NCBI RefSeq assembly: GCF_000001735.4
Contig: NC_003075.7
Span: forward strand, 16,679,001 to 16,743,000
Length of the DNA stretch: 64,000 bases
Origin: Arabidopsis thaliana
Taxonomy: Eukaryota > Streptophyta > Magnoliopsida > Brassicales > Brassicaceae
Direction: 5' to 3'
Positions 27,301 through 39,822 of the stretch are shown piece by piece. Numbering within the stretch: position 1 is the stretch's first letter; each line of letters opens with the position of its first letter. The translations under genes and the position numbers were made by a program. The notes below the pieces were generated by a model that searched no databases, was not told the origin of the DNA, and saw nothing but the letters and a program-made list of their open reading frames with translations.

Positions 27301-29640
27301 TAGGTCAGTCCCTTTCTCTGAACTATATAATATACTCAATTTAATTTAACTAGACTAGTTGAAATTGTTGAAGTTCGCTAACCATAATGTACAAAAATCC
27401 TTCATGTTCCGGGAAAATAAATCATAATTAACGATAGGTATAGTAGCAGCAAAGATAAGATGGTGATCCATTCTCACATGCAATGATTCGGATGAAGTTT
27501 AGCCAAATATTATTATTATCCAACCTCTTCTGCACCACGAAGAGACTTTATTTACGTAATATATTTGATGGTCCAGTACTACTATCCAGACATTATTGTT
27601 TTCGTTTCCAAATCATAAAACTTGAAATCTTATTGATTACTACTAGGGTCGATATCTCACTATTTGGAAACCGCAGGCTCCCTATTTATTAGTTTCAAAC
27701 TCAATTGAAATGAAAATGTGTATTGGTGGTTTTAATGTTTGCACTGCGTAATGTTGCCTGAACTGTATATTTAATAAATTTACCACAACTTAGCAGATAT
27801 AATTTTGTTATACGAAATCGTATAGTCTTCTTCATGGACAAAGAGGAAGGCAATCATCATTTTCTATGATTGCTCATCGACCTGGCATTTCCATTACCAA
27901 AGGCAGCATAATATCAAATCAAATATTTCTTTGTCGTACTTTACTTGAATTAATGATATTATCGTGGGTCGACTTAGGAAGTAAAGTTACTTCCATTTCA
28001 TATATCTAAATCACATTTGCGTAAAATTTAAGTATTACACAAAGTGATAAAGTAAATTAAGTAATAATTGGCTAGGGATATTAACAAAATAAATAATTTT
28101 GATTAGGGCTACGAGGATAAGGACAAACGTCGTATTAACGTATAAAAAATGTGAAAGGAAAAGAGTAAACTAAGCTTTAGATATTAACACTCATTACGGG
28201 ATTCCTAAATTGCCAGCACTTCGGATTATCCGTCAGTCCACTATTTATGCTAGTTTTTCTTTTCCTTGTGAGCTTGCACTATGGATTTTTCTTTATGCAA
28301 TTCTCAATCTAAATGACCATTAAACTTTAGAAAAAAATGACCATTAAGTTTTAATGTACATTTGTATCAACTTTCTAATATGCCACGTCCGTATTGCTAT
28401 ATACAAACATAACCATTCAAATTAATATGGCTCTCTCAAAGGAAAAAAATAAAAGGAATAGCAAATGAGTAGATAAATTTTTTGATCAAAAAGAATAAGA
28501 TGCACTAGTATTAGTATATACTCCCATACATCATTTAACCAAATTTTAAAATTGATTATAATCCATAAATAGTCTTCAAATTTCAACGACAAACACATTA
28601 ATGTGAGTATAAATTAGCATAGACTACTATATAGTTTATATGCGGGGTGAATGTTTGTCTATACAAGTTTCGTCAAAAAAACGGCACCAACCATAATTAA
28701 TAGACTCTTATCTTTTGCTGGTATATGAACTCTTTTTAAAAATTGCCGCGAATATACCTTCTTCGTAGATTATTAATCTTTTTCATGTACAGTTGCCTTT
28801 AGCAGATTATCATATGTTACAAACATTTGACCTAATTTGAAAAAATGTTACCAAAAAAGATTTGGAAAAAAAGACAAAGATATTGAGATAACCGTTGAAG
28901 AGAGTTTGGGATGACAGGCTGACGAGAAAACCATACACCTCATTTCTATCATTAACCCTCACATGGCTTATCTGTACATCTGGACCCCACCACCTTCTAC
29001 TTTTATCTCCCATTTTTTTTTTCAAATTATTACTACCCAAAAAAATATTCAACAAACCTACAAAAACACATGTCTTATTTTTATTTATTTAAACATTTGT
29101 GTATTTATCCCATTGTTCCATATTTATTAGTAGGAAAAATATTCACATTTTACAGAACTGCAAAAGATTTGGCCATGCAAATTATACCCCACTTTGATTG
29201 CTATTTTATACACTATATCATACAGTACAAGAACAAAAATTTGATTGGGCCAGTAATAATGCATATAACTATTGATGTTAGCAAGAGAAAAAAATGCATT
29301 AAAACACAAATTTGACTATTATTTTGCAGGAACATTCGTGATAATTTTGACTATTATTTTGTCAGTAATAATGCATATTAATCGTATGTGATTTTAACTA
29401 AAACTGGAAAGTTCCAAGGAACATTTAGTAGTTTATATTTTTAGTACTAAGTTAGTTTAGAGGGTTATTAACTATTTAATCGTACTAATAATGATTATAA
29501 GCAGAATTATGTAGACTATACAAATAGTACGTAATACCGAAAGTACCCTTGGTTTATCCCTGGCATTACAAGGGTTTCCTTTTTCCCCTTTAAAATGGCA
29601 GAAGAGATACACTGTCGTCGTCACACAGCACCACAAACTC
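24305..29640. other. Intergenic region between the divergent genes CAT2 and PIP2;7
   Basis: About 5.3 kb separates the CAT2 and PIP2;7 start regions, which point away from each other, so both promoters lie here. Seen inside: the G-box near 25273, site II motifs at 25846-25917, a Helitron-like element at 26426-26861, and short local repeats near 29250-29380 that share GTAATAATGCATAT. No convincing coding region was found. Confidence 0.5.
26426..26861 (+). mobile_element. Short non-autonomous Helitron-like element (ATREP type)
   Basis: The element starts with TC after an A and ends with CTAG before a T, as Helitrons do. Just upstream of the 3' end is a GC-rich palindrome, GCGGTAAACCGC, at 26836-26847, eleven bases before the terminal CTAG. 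The 5' end (TCCCTTTATTATTAAAAG) and the tail (GGTTAAAACCTAG) resemble the many ATREP elements of Arabidopsis as I remember them. It is 436 bp long, AT-rich and has no coding capacity. The 3' end is well supported; the 5' end is less certain. Confidence 0.7.
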
Positions 29641-29671
29641 CATAGCTAGCTAGAGAGTAAAAAGAACAAAG

Positions 29672-30958
29672 ATGTCGAAAGAAGTGAGCGAAGAAGGCAA
29701 AACCCACCATGGAAAAGACTACGTGGATCCTCCACCAGCTCCTCTTCTCGACATGGGTGAGCTCAAATCCTGGTCTTTCTACAGAGCTCTCATCGCTGAG
29801 TTCATCGCTACACTCCTCTTCCTCTACGTCACCGTCGCTACTGTCATCGGCCACAAGAAGCAAACCGGTCCTTGTGACGGCGTTGGTTTACTTGGTATCG
29901 CTTGGGCTTTCGGTGGTATGATCTTCGTCCTCGTCTACTGCACCGCCGGTATCTCTGGTAAGTTTGAATCCCACCAAAAACCCTAACTTTTACTTGTTTG
30001 GTTCGTTGGTTTTATTGTTAATCTCGTTCTTGTTCTCGTCTTCTCGTAGGTGGTCACATTAACCCAGCTGTGACTTTCGGTCTGTTCTTGGCCCGTAAGG
30101 TCTCTTTGGTGCGAGCTCTTGGTTACATGATAGCTCAGTGTCTTGGAGCCATTTGTGGTGTGGGTTTCGTGAAAGCTTTCATGAAAACTCCTTACAACAC
30201 TCTTGGTGGAGGAGCTAACACCGTAGCTGACGGTTACAGCAAAGGAACTGCTCTCGGAGCTGAGATTATTGGAACTTTCGTCCTTGTTTACACCGTTTTC
30301 TCTGCAACTGACCCTAAGAGAAGCGCTCGTGACTCTCACATCCCCGTAAGTCTCAAAAAGCTTGAATCTTTAATTGAGTTTTTTGACAAAGTTACTATGA
30401 ATCTGATTGGGTCTTTGTAGATTATGATAAAGGTTGAATCTTTTTAGGATTTAATGATAAAGTTAGTATGAATATAAAATGGGTCTTTGTAGATTCTGAT
30501 GAAGTTTGAATCTTTTTATGGTGTAATGACAAAGTATGTATGAATCTCTAAGGATCTTTACTTTGTAGATTCTGATAAAGTGTGGTGGGTTTTCTTGTGA
30601 TTAGGTTTTGGCTCCACTTCCAATTGGATTTGCTGTGTTCATGGTGCATTTGGCTACTATCCCCATTACTGGAACTGGTATCAACCCAGCTAGAAGCTTT
30701 GGTGCTGCTGTTATCTACAACAACGAGAAGGCGTGGGATGACCAAGTAAGTGTTTAGTTATTATCTGGATTAGGTATTCACTAATCATTCATGACTTCAT
30801 GTCCTAATGTTGGTTCTGTGTTGGTTTTGGTTTTGCAGTGGATCTTTTGGGTTGGTCCGTTCTTGGGAGCACTAGCTGCAGCAGCTTACCACCAATACAT
30901 ATTGAGAGCTTCAGCAATTAAGGCCTTGGGCTCGTTCCGAAGCAACGCAACCAATTAA
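29672..30958 (+). CDS. PIP2-7: PIP2;7 plasma-membrane aquaporin (AT4G35100)
   Basis: Four exons, 29672-29957, 30050-30345, 30605-30745 and 30839-30958, give 843 nt and 280 residues. Six membrane helices and two NPA loops (GGHINPAVT and GTGINPARS) define an aquaporin. The PIP signature [21 protein letters not shown] is intact. The short N-terminus ([17 protein letters not shown]) and the Ser-containing C-terminus ([11 protein letters not shown]) mark the PIP2 subgroup. From family knowledge, it moves water across the plasma membrane, and PIP2 gating uses phosphorylation of C-terminal serines. Intron positions match other PIP genes. Intron 2 contains a tandem repeat (listed separately). Confidence 0.97.
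30355..30585 (+). repeat. Tandem repeat of about 72-76 bp inside PIP2;7 intron 2
   Basis: Three copies plus a fragment, about 30355-30420, 30421-30492, 30493-30568 and 30569-30585. Each has GATAAAG or GATGAAG, TTGAATCTTT, a TATGAAT word and ends in CTTTGTAG. Each CTTTGTAG looks like a splice acceptor, upstream of the true one at 30604. Confidence 0.75.
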
Positions 30959-33659
30959 TGAAGGCTTTTTTTAAGATAATGTCAAGAAACAACTTTAAGA
31001 TTTATATGCTTTAATTATTATTTGTTGTTCTTTTGTGTGTAATGAGAGAGATGGTGGATTGATGTTAATTATGAAATGGCTCAGTGACTTCTATTTCCTT
31101 CTTTAGTTTTTGATTGTCTTTGTTAATCGTTTGCCTTTGGTTTCTCTTAGTAGTTACAAATTCATGTTTTCTCTTCATGTCAGTTCGTAAATATCGAACA
31201 ATCCAAGTTGGAATTTATTATTCACAACATCACAAGATCCTTCAATGTACATTATTACAGCTAGCGTCCAATTAAGATACAAATTTCGGCTGAACATGGT
31301 GTGTGGGTCTTTTGGTTATTATCCTCGTGTCGACTCTAAACCATCGGGTCATATGTAAACCATTCATTAATTGACACGTGTTGAGAAGGAAATATTGGAT
31401 TCCATTTGCTATGTGGTTACATTTTCGTTAGTTGACAAGAAAACAACTATTTTCGCTCCATTTGCTTTAGTCTTTTTTTTCGATGTTACTTGTTAGAATT
31501 AGTATTGTTTTTAAAAGAAAAAGAACTCGTGCGAGTACCTTTTGTTGTTTTTGTGAAAGGATAAAAAGGAGTGGAGCCAATAGAGTTGTAACAACCAGAC
31601 AAGAAACGAGACATTAAACCCATTTTTTCCACCGCACTCTAACTTTTCTTAGGCCGCGTGTCGCGTAGCTCATGTGTTTATCACATGGGTAACTTTTCTG
31701 CGTCTAGTTACCGTATTGTTATTGTTATTGTTATATAGTAGACTCCTTTTGGCTAAGAGTCTTTAGACCCACCCAAACGCATATGTGTTTGGATGTATTA
31801 GGAAATTATTTGTATAAAAGACTTTACCAACTTAATTGAATAATGCATTTGATTAAAGAGAGAAAAAAAAAAGAAAATGCTCATGGAAGCAATAAGCACT
31901 AAATTTGTCTATGGGATGTAAATTGCGACAGTGAGAGTTGGCTTTAAAATAGTATGAATACAAATACGAATTTGTCTACATGGAATAGTAGTAATAATTC
32001 ACGTCTCGTCTTTTCAGAAAAGTGAATGCAGAGGAGACAGAGAGAGAGAGAAGGACCACAACGATGGCCTTCACGCTTTTACTGGTTAATACGCCTAGTG
32101 TCTCAGTTTTAATTTTAAATACTTAGCCGTTATGATCGATTCTTCGTTATCTCTTCTTAGCTTCAATATGGTCCACTCATTTTGAACTTTGTAAACCCTA
32201 GCAGCTTATGAAGTATGAACCATCATATAGTTGGGCCTTAAATTTTGTTTTATAATAGCTATTGCTTTATTGGTTCTGGATAATAGCAATTTTGCAAGTT
32301 GCAAAATACCTTATGTGACCGGCCGGTTCACCCCTCTGCTTATCCCTAAACCGATTTACTTTAACCGATCTGATGCTGTATAGCTAAAAACATAAACTTG
32401 AAACAGACAGCAGCTGAGTGTGAAACTTAGTTGTCTGTCCATTTTTTTGAAAGAAATGATGTCATAATATGTTGACAAAAAACATCTTCAACTTTGGATA
32501 TAAATCACTAATTCAGACTTTTTAAAAGTTGCGAACTTTTTTAATCATTCCATGTTACGGATTATTTTTTATGTGTCTGGAAAAATTGGCTGTCAAGGTG
32601 ATTTCACGTGATAACTAATTTGTTTTTTTGAGGTCATTTGCCATCTTGTGAAAGCCTTTGGAGCCTACTTAAAGATTTTATTTTATTTTTTCTAGTAAAG
32701 ACGATTGAAGTAACTGCTGTCTATTAGTTAAGATCTGAATCTCCAATGAGGTTATTTATAATTACTTACTCACATTGTGCAACAAAACCAAGCACAATTT
32801 GTGGTCCACAAACCTTTATCTGGAGGTTTCTGGTTCAACTTCTCCGGTTTACACTTAAATCTTCGTTTCGTGAGCAAACCCAACGGGGAGCTTCCCGTTG
32901 GGCCATGTTTCAGTGGGCTCGGTGTAAAGCCGACATGAGTAACTGAAGCCCAGTAGCATTGTCGCAAATAACAGATTGATTTGTCCGTTGCAAACGGTTT
33001 AAAAGCAGAGTACGATACTTTGTTACTTTTAAAAATATCAAATCTAACAATTATGTAACAAAATCAACTAGTGAATAACATAAAAACATAAGATATATTT
33101 GGCTTTAAAATCCCCTAAAAATCATCGTTATGGAATAACATCTACTTTTCGACAAAAACAAAGTAACAAAAAAATCGAAGAGTAGAGCTCAAATTGAGTG
33201 TAATAAAGAATGAACTCAACAAAATTATTCATTCCTTTATTTTGCAAAAGTGTTGTTTTGACATTTTCTATACACATATTTAAAAGAACTATACTATACA
33301 ATATTCAACAAGTTCTGCTATAACTAACACAATAAATATAGTTGTGAATTTAATTTTTAATAAACAATCTTTCGTTTTCCAAACTCGAAGGCAACTTGTA
33401 ATCTTTCCCATTATAGAAAACGAAAGAAACCAAAAAAAAAAAAACATAACCAAAGAAAAATGCATCACACAAATCAAAACGTATTTATTAGCAACAACCA
33501 AATATCTTAATATTTTTTATAAGTTACCAATAAATACCAGCTTTCCCATAATACTTAAAAACCCTAACCTTAAAAACTCATTTATTAGAGCATTTTTGAT
33601 TTTGTGCTATTACCTACTACCCTTGGCTTACTACTAACAACATCACACACAACTCAAAC
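30959..33659. other. Intergenic region between PIP2;7 and the PEARLI-4 gene
   Basis: The two genes converge on this 2.7-kb region. The first 150 bases or so are PIP2;7 3' UTR. A GC-rich hairpin lies at 32879-32902. A GA-rich leader-like stretch at 32031-32063 precedes a 20-codon open frame at 32064-32126 (MAFTLLLVNTPS...), which matches nothing known to me. Otherwise only AT-rich DNA is seen. Confidence 0.45.
32879..32902. repeat. GC-rich perfect inverted repeat
   Basis: CCCAACGGG and CCCGTTGGG form a perfect 9-bp stem around GAGCTT, in otherwise AT-rich DNA. It has no run of T after it and no gene immediately next to it. It could be a transcript hairpin, a protein-binding palindrome or chance. 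Confidence 0.7.
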
Positions 33660-34987
33660 TCACAGAAGCTCATCTATAAACGATTTCCCTTTAAATTTCT
33701 CCATTTTGAATCCCATTTTCTCCATCCTCAACCGTTCTGCTTCGATCTCAACCATCTGAGCCCGCGTCTCCTCAATCCGCCGCTTCACTTCCACCACTTC
33801 CTTCTCCATCCTAACCAAATCCGTTTCTTGAGCCTCAAGCTCTTCTCTCTTAGCCTTCACTAAACCATCATGCCTCTCTTTCTCATTTTCTACATCTTCT
33901 TGAGACTGCGCAAACTCTTCAAGAACAGAACGTAGCCAAGCTACTTCAATGTTCACAGACTCCAAGTCTTTGAGAACCGCAAGCATCTCTTTGACCTTGA
34001 CTTTGCTCAACTGCCCTACCGGGGTTGACCTAAGTTCCTGCATCAGTGAGCATAAACACTCGAGGTAACGTGATCGCATTGAATCCGATTCCAGCTTACA
34101 GTTTTGAGCAATGTCTCCGTGCTTTTCGATGACAGCACTTAGTATAGTGGATGAACCCGATCTGACTCGGTATTTCCCGACAGAGACAAAAGTGTCAGAC
34201 ATTACTGATTCGAGATCGAGCTCTACACCAATCTCATTGTTGTTTTCGTCATCATCATCAGAAAAATCATCATTGCTCTCTTTTCCAGGCGATCTTGGAA
34301 GGCTTAGGAAACTAAAGAGTCTAGTTTCGCCGCCTTCTCCAATCTTCCCATTGTGTTCTTGTATTCCCGGTTTAGGTGATACCACTTTGCTTTGATCAAC
34401 CTTCATAAGATACAAGAATCTTGATGTTTACAAATATGGTAAAGATATGGTGGTCGAAATCATGGAAGAGAGTAAAGGATGAGATACCAAATTGTTTGAT
34501 GAAAGGGGAATGGTTTGAGAAGGTTTCTTCTCTGGTTTATGGTTGAAGAAATCATCCGGATCACCGGATGATGAAGAAGTGAAAGAATTTTTCGTTTCAG
34601 AAACAATCTTCTTCTTCACGGAAGCAGGTGGAGCTACAGAATGATGAACCTTTGGGGAATTACCATTTGCAAAACCGCCTCTGCCGTTTTGATAAGGCCT
34701 TGCGGATAGCGGTGTAGGCGGTTGTGAATTCGACTCCTTCTTTTTCCTACCGAAACTCCCTGAGAAGCTAAGAAGCCTTGAACCTGTAACATAACAGAAC
34801 AAGAATCAGAATCCATAAAGGAAAAGTTTTTAAAATGGCAAAATCAAAAGCAGAAAAAAGTACTTTGCTTCTTAGTGTTCTTCTTGACATGGCCTTGAGC
34901 AATTTTCTCTAAACAAGCTGAAGCACATTCATGGAAAGGATTATCCGCATATACGCAATCTGGATGAGCTTTTCTATTGAAATCCAT
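33660..34987 (-). CDS. PEARLI-4 (phospholipase-like) family protein (AT4G35110)
   Basis: Three coding exons, 34987-34864, 34783-34488 and 34400-33660, give 386 residues. The N-terminus (MDFNRKAHPDCVYADNPFHECASACLEKI is split here as a Cys-containing head of about 29 residues) is followed by a Lys/Ser/Pro-rich low-complexity region. The C-terminal 150 residues form a long Glu/Lys/Arg coiled coil that ends in FKGKSFIDELL. These parts match the plant PEARLI-4 family. The phospholipase-like name is historical; I see no lipase motif. The function is unknown. A 5' UTR intron of 873 nt is likely (35882-35010), placed by a GGTATA donor and a TTGCAG acceptor just before the ATG. Confidence 0.85.
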
Positions 34988-35009
34988 AGCTTTTTGATGA
35001 ATGGAACAA

Positions 35010-35940
35010 CTGCAACAAAATCAAGATAACTAATCAGCTCAAAGAAGACAAACTCAAAGAACAACACAAGAACTTCAAATTTGTGGTGTCAAAGGACTGA
35101 ACATATCACATTAAGGGTAAGTAAGTGGTCAAACCTTTACACCTTAATTTCAACAAATAGTTCAAAAAGATTAGACACTAAAAACTTATAATATACAACA
35201 ACCTCCCAACGAAATTGGATTCCATTCATATTTCACCAACCCTTTATATGATGAAAGAAAAAAAGTAAAGAGGGAGATTGTGAGAAGCAGAGAGAGATTC
35301 ACCAAAACATATCCATAAAGAAATTTCTTACGAGTAATAGTGAAATTGATCCCCACAAAACCAATCAAATCATAAAATGTATAGGTATAGAGAGATACAA
35401 AAAGACGACTTTTGGTTTGTTTCTTCTCCTTAATACTTTCATGGACCGACCATGCAATTTCCAAGTACAATTTTCCAGTGAGATACTAAATTTCAACGGT
35501 GGAAGCACTCAGTTATTGACTTAGACCAGAGTTAAAAGGTAGATTATTTTGACCGGCTTGTTTTCTTGAACAGACAAAAACTTCCAAGGCCCACCCTTGT
35601 GGATAATATTTTTTTAATAGGTTGAAATTTCGTTTTCCATGATTGTCGTTTGTCACAAAATTTCCTTAGAACAGAGCAAAGAAACAGAGCATATGACAAT
35701 AAAACAGTATCAATCAGTTTCATCATCGATCATTGAATTAATTCTTAAAACAAAAGCAAACCCACGATTCTGATCGAGATCAAGAATCTATTTGTGGATC
35801 AAAGAACCAAACTTTTAATTCACACAAAAATGCAATCAATCAACAAACAGAGAAATAAAGAGAAAGAGAGAGAGAGATATACCAGGAGAATCGGAAGAGG
35901 GAGAGAAATGTGATGAGCGGAGAAAAATGAATAAAATGTT
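35010..35940 (-). other. 5' UTR intron and first non-coding exon of the PEARLI-4 gene
   Basis: On the minus strand a purine/pyrimidine-rich first exon ends at 35883 with CTG before GTATATC, and the acceptor TTGCAG ends at 35010. This leaves 22 nt before the ATG at 34987. Long 5' UTR introns are common in plant genes and often raise expression. No coding capacity is seen in the intron. Confidence 0.55.
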
Positions 35941-37745
35941 GATTTTTATTTTTGTTTATAAGGTATAACAGTTGTGTATATTATAAGGTTCATGTGACAT
36001 TGTCTTTGGTATAATAATAATATGATGATGATGATGAATTGACCAAAGCCAATATTACCAATTGAAGATAGAGAGAAGCATTTAATTGAAAAGAGGTTGG
36101 AAACGGCAATCAATCACACACCTCACTTATCTTCCAGAAGTGGACAACAACGTGGGACGGTTATACAAATACGAGTGAGATTTTTAGAGTCGACGAGAAT
36201 CGAAAGTAGAAATCTGTAACCACTTAAAGGAAAAGAAATTTAAGAGACAAAAATAAAGAAAGAAAGTTGTCAGTTAAAACGCGTTATTGCGTGTCATTGT
36301 TTGCATCACACGTGAGGTTCTTAAGAATCTCAAGTTCTTAACCATATTGCTATATCTCTTGTCTAATTTTATGCATAGAAGTTATCTTTTTTTTTGCTGT
36401 CCATTATTACTTAACCAATAAAACTTAGACATCTTTCAATTAATAAATATAGATAATATAAAGTTATGTTTACATTGGATCTCTTAGTATTTTTTCTAAT
36501 TGTTGTTGCAGATAAGTATAAATCAAATCAAATATATAAATATCATTACTTGCGAATAAGTGTTGATACCAAATTTTCTGATAATATTATGGAGATTGCT
36601 TAGGTAAAACATATTTTTATGATTCAATCCGAAGGAAGGAAATTTTCTACCCGATTTGTCAAAGTGCATGCATGTTGATCCGATAGGAAACAACATTTAT
36701 TATAGAATCTGATAAAAGCATCTTTTTGTTATTAATTGTGTCATCTTTCGTAAGTCGTAATTTTAGTATTAGTACAATATAGTTTCGAAATGCGAGTAGC
36801 TTATCCAGAAGCGATAAATGACCATTTCCCCAAAAATACTTTCATCCTTTTTTGTTGGGGGTCAGACTTCATATCATGAAGAAGAAGAAGAAGAAATACA
36901 TAGAGTCAACTCTAGAGCGTTGGCTTTTAAAAAGACATGAAAAGATTTTGTTAATACTATAATGCACATTCTTTAAATAAATCATTTAGCAAACTACTCT
37001 AATACGACCATTCTTTTTCATTCATGCAACATGTCTTTTTCTTTCCCTGTTGTTCTCTAATTTTATTTTACTCTTCATTCATTTGTCTTCGTTGGTGTTT
37101 CTTTTTTCTCTTTTTTTTTTCCAGAAAATTAGATATTTATGACCAAATCCATATTTTTCTAATAAAAAATAGAAATATTGTCAGTATACCTGCACAATCG
37201 TGTGAACGAGTCACCTGAAACATGATAAATTCTTCTTTCCCCTAAAGCTTACTCGTGTCTCCATCAAGAAATCTTCCAAGAAAGAGACTAGTTTAGTGCA
37301 TTGTTAGAGAAGTCTCAAATCCTATGACTATGAATCATCAAGCAAGTTACATTGTGTAAGTGTATCTTTCTGTCTTTCATTTTTTTTTTGTGTATACATG
37401 TACATTTGAAGGTATACCAAAATCAAGGGAGGGATCTTAAAAAAAGTTTGAAAGCAGCATAGAAAAGTTCTTTATACGATAAATCCATAGATTTTCTTAT
37501 ACGAATTTGGTGAGTTCGGTTTAAAAAACTGAACACCGAAATTCCAGTAACACAACATAATGTATATATAACGATGTGTTGTTAATTGTTATCGTTTTTA
37601 ATATTACTTTAGTTTTCAAACCGGTTTTAACAGGGTTCAATACTGAAATCTGTTTTAAAAACGGGCGATTTGGTATTTTATTTTAATTCAGGGGACTTGT
37701 TCATTAATTTTAACTAAGGAGAAAATATTTCCTTTTTACTATTGT
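35941..37745. other. Intergenic region between the divergent PEARLI-4 and F-box genes
   Basis: About 1.8 kb of AT-rich DNA that holds the promoters of both divergent genes. A GAA run lies near 36880-36894. No gene or mobile-element end was seen. Confidence 0.5.
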
Positions 37746-37755
37746 CTTATATAAG
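37746..37755 (+). promoter_or_regulatory. TATA box of the F-box/kelch gene
   Basis: CTTATATAAG lies about 50-60 nt upstream of the ATG at 37806. This implies a short leader of about 25-30 nt. Confidence 0.5.
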
Positions 37756-37805
37756 ACCTAATTTGAGACCTAAAACCTGAGCTTAGTAAACACGGTATCG
37801 TTGCT

Positions 37806-39017
37806 ATGGACACCGCCAAAGTAGAACCACCTCAGGAAACGAAGAAGACGATTCTCACAGCTCAAACTCCATTATCTATGTCGATTTCATCACTTCCAGA
37901 TGAAATCGTTTTAAGTTTCTTAGCCCTGATCTCTAAATCGTACTACCGTTCCCTCTCTTTAGTCTCCAAAAGCTTTTACTCTCTTCTCTCTTCTACAGAG
38001 ATCTACGCGGCCCGATCCCACATCGGAGCGACAGAGCCTTGCCCGTACGTGTGCCTGTGGTTACCCAAAAAACATCGCTGGTTCACCCTAGCCGAGATTG
38101 AGGGTAAACTAAGTTTAGAACCGGTAAGGCTCTCTTCCTCTTATCCTCGTACTCGAGTAAACTCAACCACTGTAGCTGCTGGTACCGAAATCTACAAAAT
38201 CGGCGGAACTGTCAAGGGCAAGCGATCCAGAGCTGTTTTTGTACTTGATTGTTGGACTCACAGGTGGCGTCGTGCTCCTAACATGAGAGTGTCAAGGGTA
38301 GGCGCCAAGTCTTGTTTTTTAGACGGAAATATATATGTAATAGGAGGATGCAGAAAGAGTGAGGAAGAATCCATGAATTGTGGTGAAGTTTTCGACCTAA
38401 AGACTCAGACTTGGAATCCGCTGCCTAGCCCTAGTGTTAATTATGCCGTCCATTCGAATCACAAAGTTGCAGTTTCTGGAGAAAGGCTATACGTAATCAC
38501 CAAGCGTAACAACTATGCATATGATCCGAATGAAGGAAGATGGCTACCAGACGTGGGGTCTGTGGATTTACAACCCATAACTGGACCTTGGTCCGGCGGT
38601 ATAGAAAAAGTTATGAAACCTATAACTGGACGACCTTGGTGCGTTATAGGAAATATAATGTTTGCTGATCATGTGTGCAGGAAGTACACGTGGTATAGCT
38701 CAAGTCATCGAGCGTGGCAAAGAGTTATGGGTTTGGATGTTCTATACGATAAGCGTGGTTGTGGCTACCGTACGATTCAGTTAGTTAACTATGGTGGGAA
38801 ACTGTTAATTATATGGAGCGAGTGGATCATGATTCTAGACGGGTATTCCCTTATTCGCAGCCAAGAGAAGGAAATTTGGTGTGCTGTGATTAGGTTGGAG
38901 GAGCGTATGTCTTATTTCGGACCCCAGATTTGGGGGGAGGTTGAGAGCTGCAATGTTGTTGTGCCTAGCGTCCCCAAGTCTTATCAGCTCTCAAGTTGCC
39001 AATGTGTTTCGGTCTGA
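37806..39017 (+). CDS. F-box/kelch-repeat protein (AT4G35120)
   Basis: A single-exon gene of 403 residues. An F-box covers about residues 26-68, with SLPDEIVLSFLALISK and SYYRSLSLVSKSFYSLL. Kelch repeats follow, with IYVIGG at about residues 177-182 and paired Trp residues (WRRAPNM, TWNPLP). From family knowledge, such proteins are SCF ubiquitin-ligase adaptors that bind ASK/SKP1 through the F-box and a substrate through the kelch propeller. Brassicaceae have a very large, fast-changing set of them, many of unknown role. The first ATG gives 403 residues; the TATA box 50-60 nt upstream supports it. A broken copy of its 5' part lies 0.8 kb downstream. Confidence 0.88.
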   Translation: MDTAKVEPPQETKKTILTAQTPLSMSISSLPDEIVLSFLALISKSYYRSLSLVSKSFYSLLSSTEIYAARSHIGATEPCPYVCLWLPKKHRWFTLAEIEGKLSLEPVRLSSSYPRTRVNSTTVAAGTEIYKIGGTVKGKRSRAVFVLDCWTHRWRRAPNMRVSRVGAKSCFLDGNIYVIGGCRKSEEESMNCGEVFDLKTQTWNPLPSPSVNYAVHSNHKVAVSGERLYVITKRNNYAYDPNEGRWLPDVGSVDLQPITGPWSGGIEKVMKPITGRPWCVIGNIMFADHVCRKYTWYSSSHRAWQRVMGLDVLYDKRGCGYRTIQLVNYGGKLLIIWSEWIMILDGYSLIRSQEKEIWCAVIRLEERMSYFGPQIWGEVESCNVVVPSVPKSYQLSSCQCVSV

Positions 39018-39822
39018 AACTCATCTTTGCTTTCAACACATTATTTGTGGTTTTGTTTCTAAGATTGCTCACTGCAGTTTTTGTTTTGTTTTGATTTCTT
39101 GCTATTTCCTTTAAATCAGAGACAAGCTGGCAAGCTGTTTCATAAGATTTTTAATATCGTTTTCTAGGTGTTTGATCTTGCTAATTAAGTAATTTTTTAA
39201 AGATCTTTTAGAACTTTTTTTAGTTAGTTGTTTAGAGATGGACCTCATTAGATTGTGCTTTTGGGGTTAGTTGACTATCTCTGTATTGATCTGAATGCCA
39301 ACACCAAATCCAGCTCCATCCTCTTTTCTCTTCCCATTTAAACCACTCTTTCAAAACCACTTCTCTTCGCATTAGCAAGTTTTATCTATCTCTATCTATC
39401 TCTCTATCTATCTATCTCCTTCTTAAGATTTTTTGCGATTCTCTCTTCTTCATTGTAAGCTCTAGCCAAAAAGCTCTCGGAATTTTTCGTCTTTGAAAAA
39501 ATCCAGAGATATTCTTTGATTCTCTCTTGTAGCTCTAAAAGCTTATCAATCCTCGGCTCCTCGCTATAACTGTTAGCTTAACCGAATGGTCCGGATTTAA
39601 AATTTCTAATTTAGTAACAGAACCATCCAGTCAAACCGGTTAAACCCAAATTTTTTAAAACAGGGTATACTATATACTATTTTATTGTTTTGATCAGGTC
39701 TTTCTTTTTGAACAAGATAGGTTAAAAAGGTCTTTCTTTTTGAACAAGGAAAACAATCTTCATTTCTTTACATGTATGTTTTGAAGACCTAAAAAACCTA
39801 GTAATTACTATATCTCGTTGCT
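39018..39822. other. Region between the F-box gene and its broken copy
   Basis: Holds the 3' UTR of the F-box/kelch gene, a TATC/TCTA microsatellite at 39383-39418, and a direct repeat of AGGTCTTTCTTTTTGAACAA at 39696 and 39728 (period 32). The last bases before 39823 resemble the sequence upstream of the intact F-box gene (ATCGTTGCTATGGAC). Confidence 0.5.

Noticed and set aside
32064-32126. A 20-codon open frame after a GA-rich leader-like stretch
   Set aside because: Too short, no known relatives, and the leader-like purine run is common in plant intergenic DNA.
34111-34395. An antisense open frame over the PEARLI-4 gene
   Set aside because: It is a shadow of the coding frame on the minus strand with no independent support.
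39383-39418. Functional meaning of the TATC/TCTA microsatellite near the F-box pseudogene
   Set aside because: A plain short tetranucleotide repeat; no feature depends on it.
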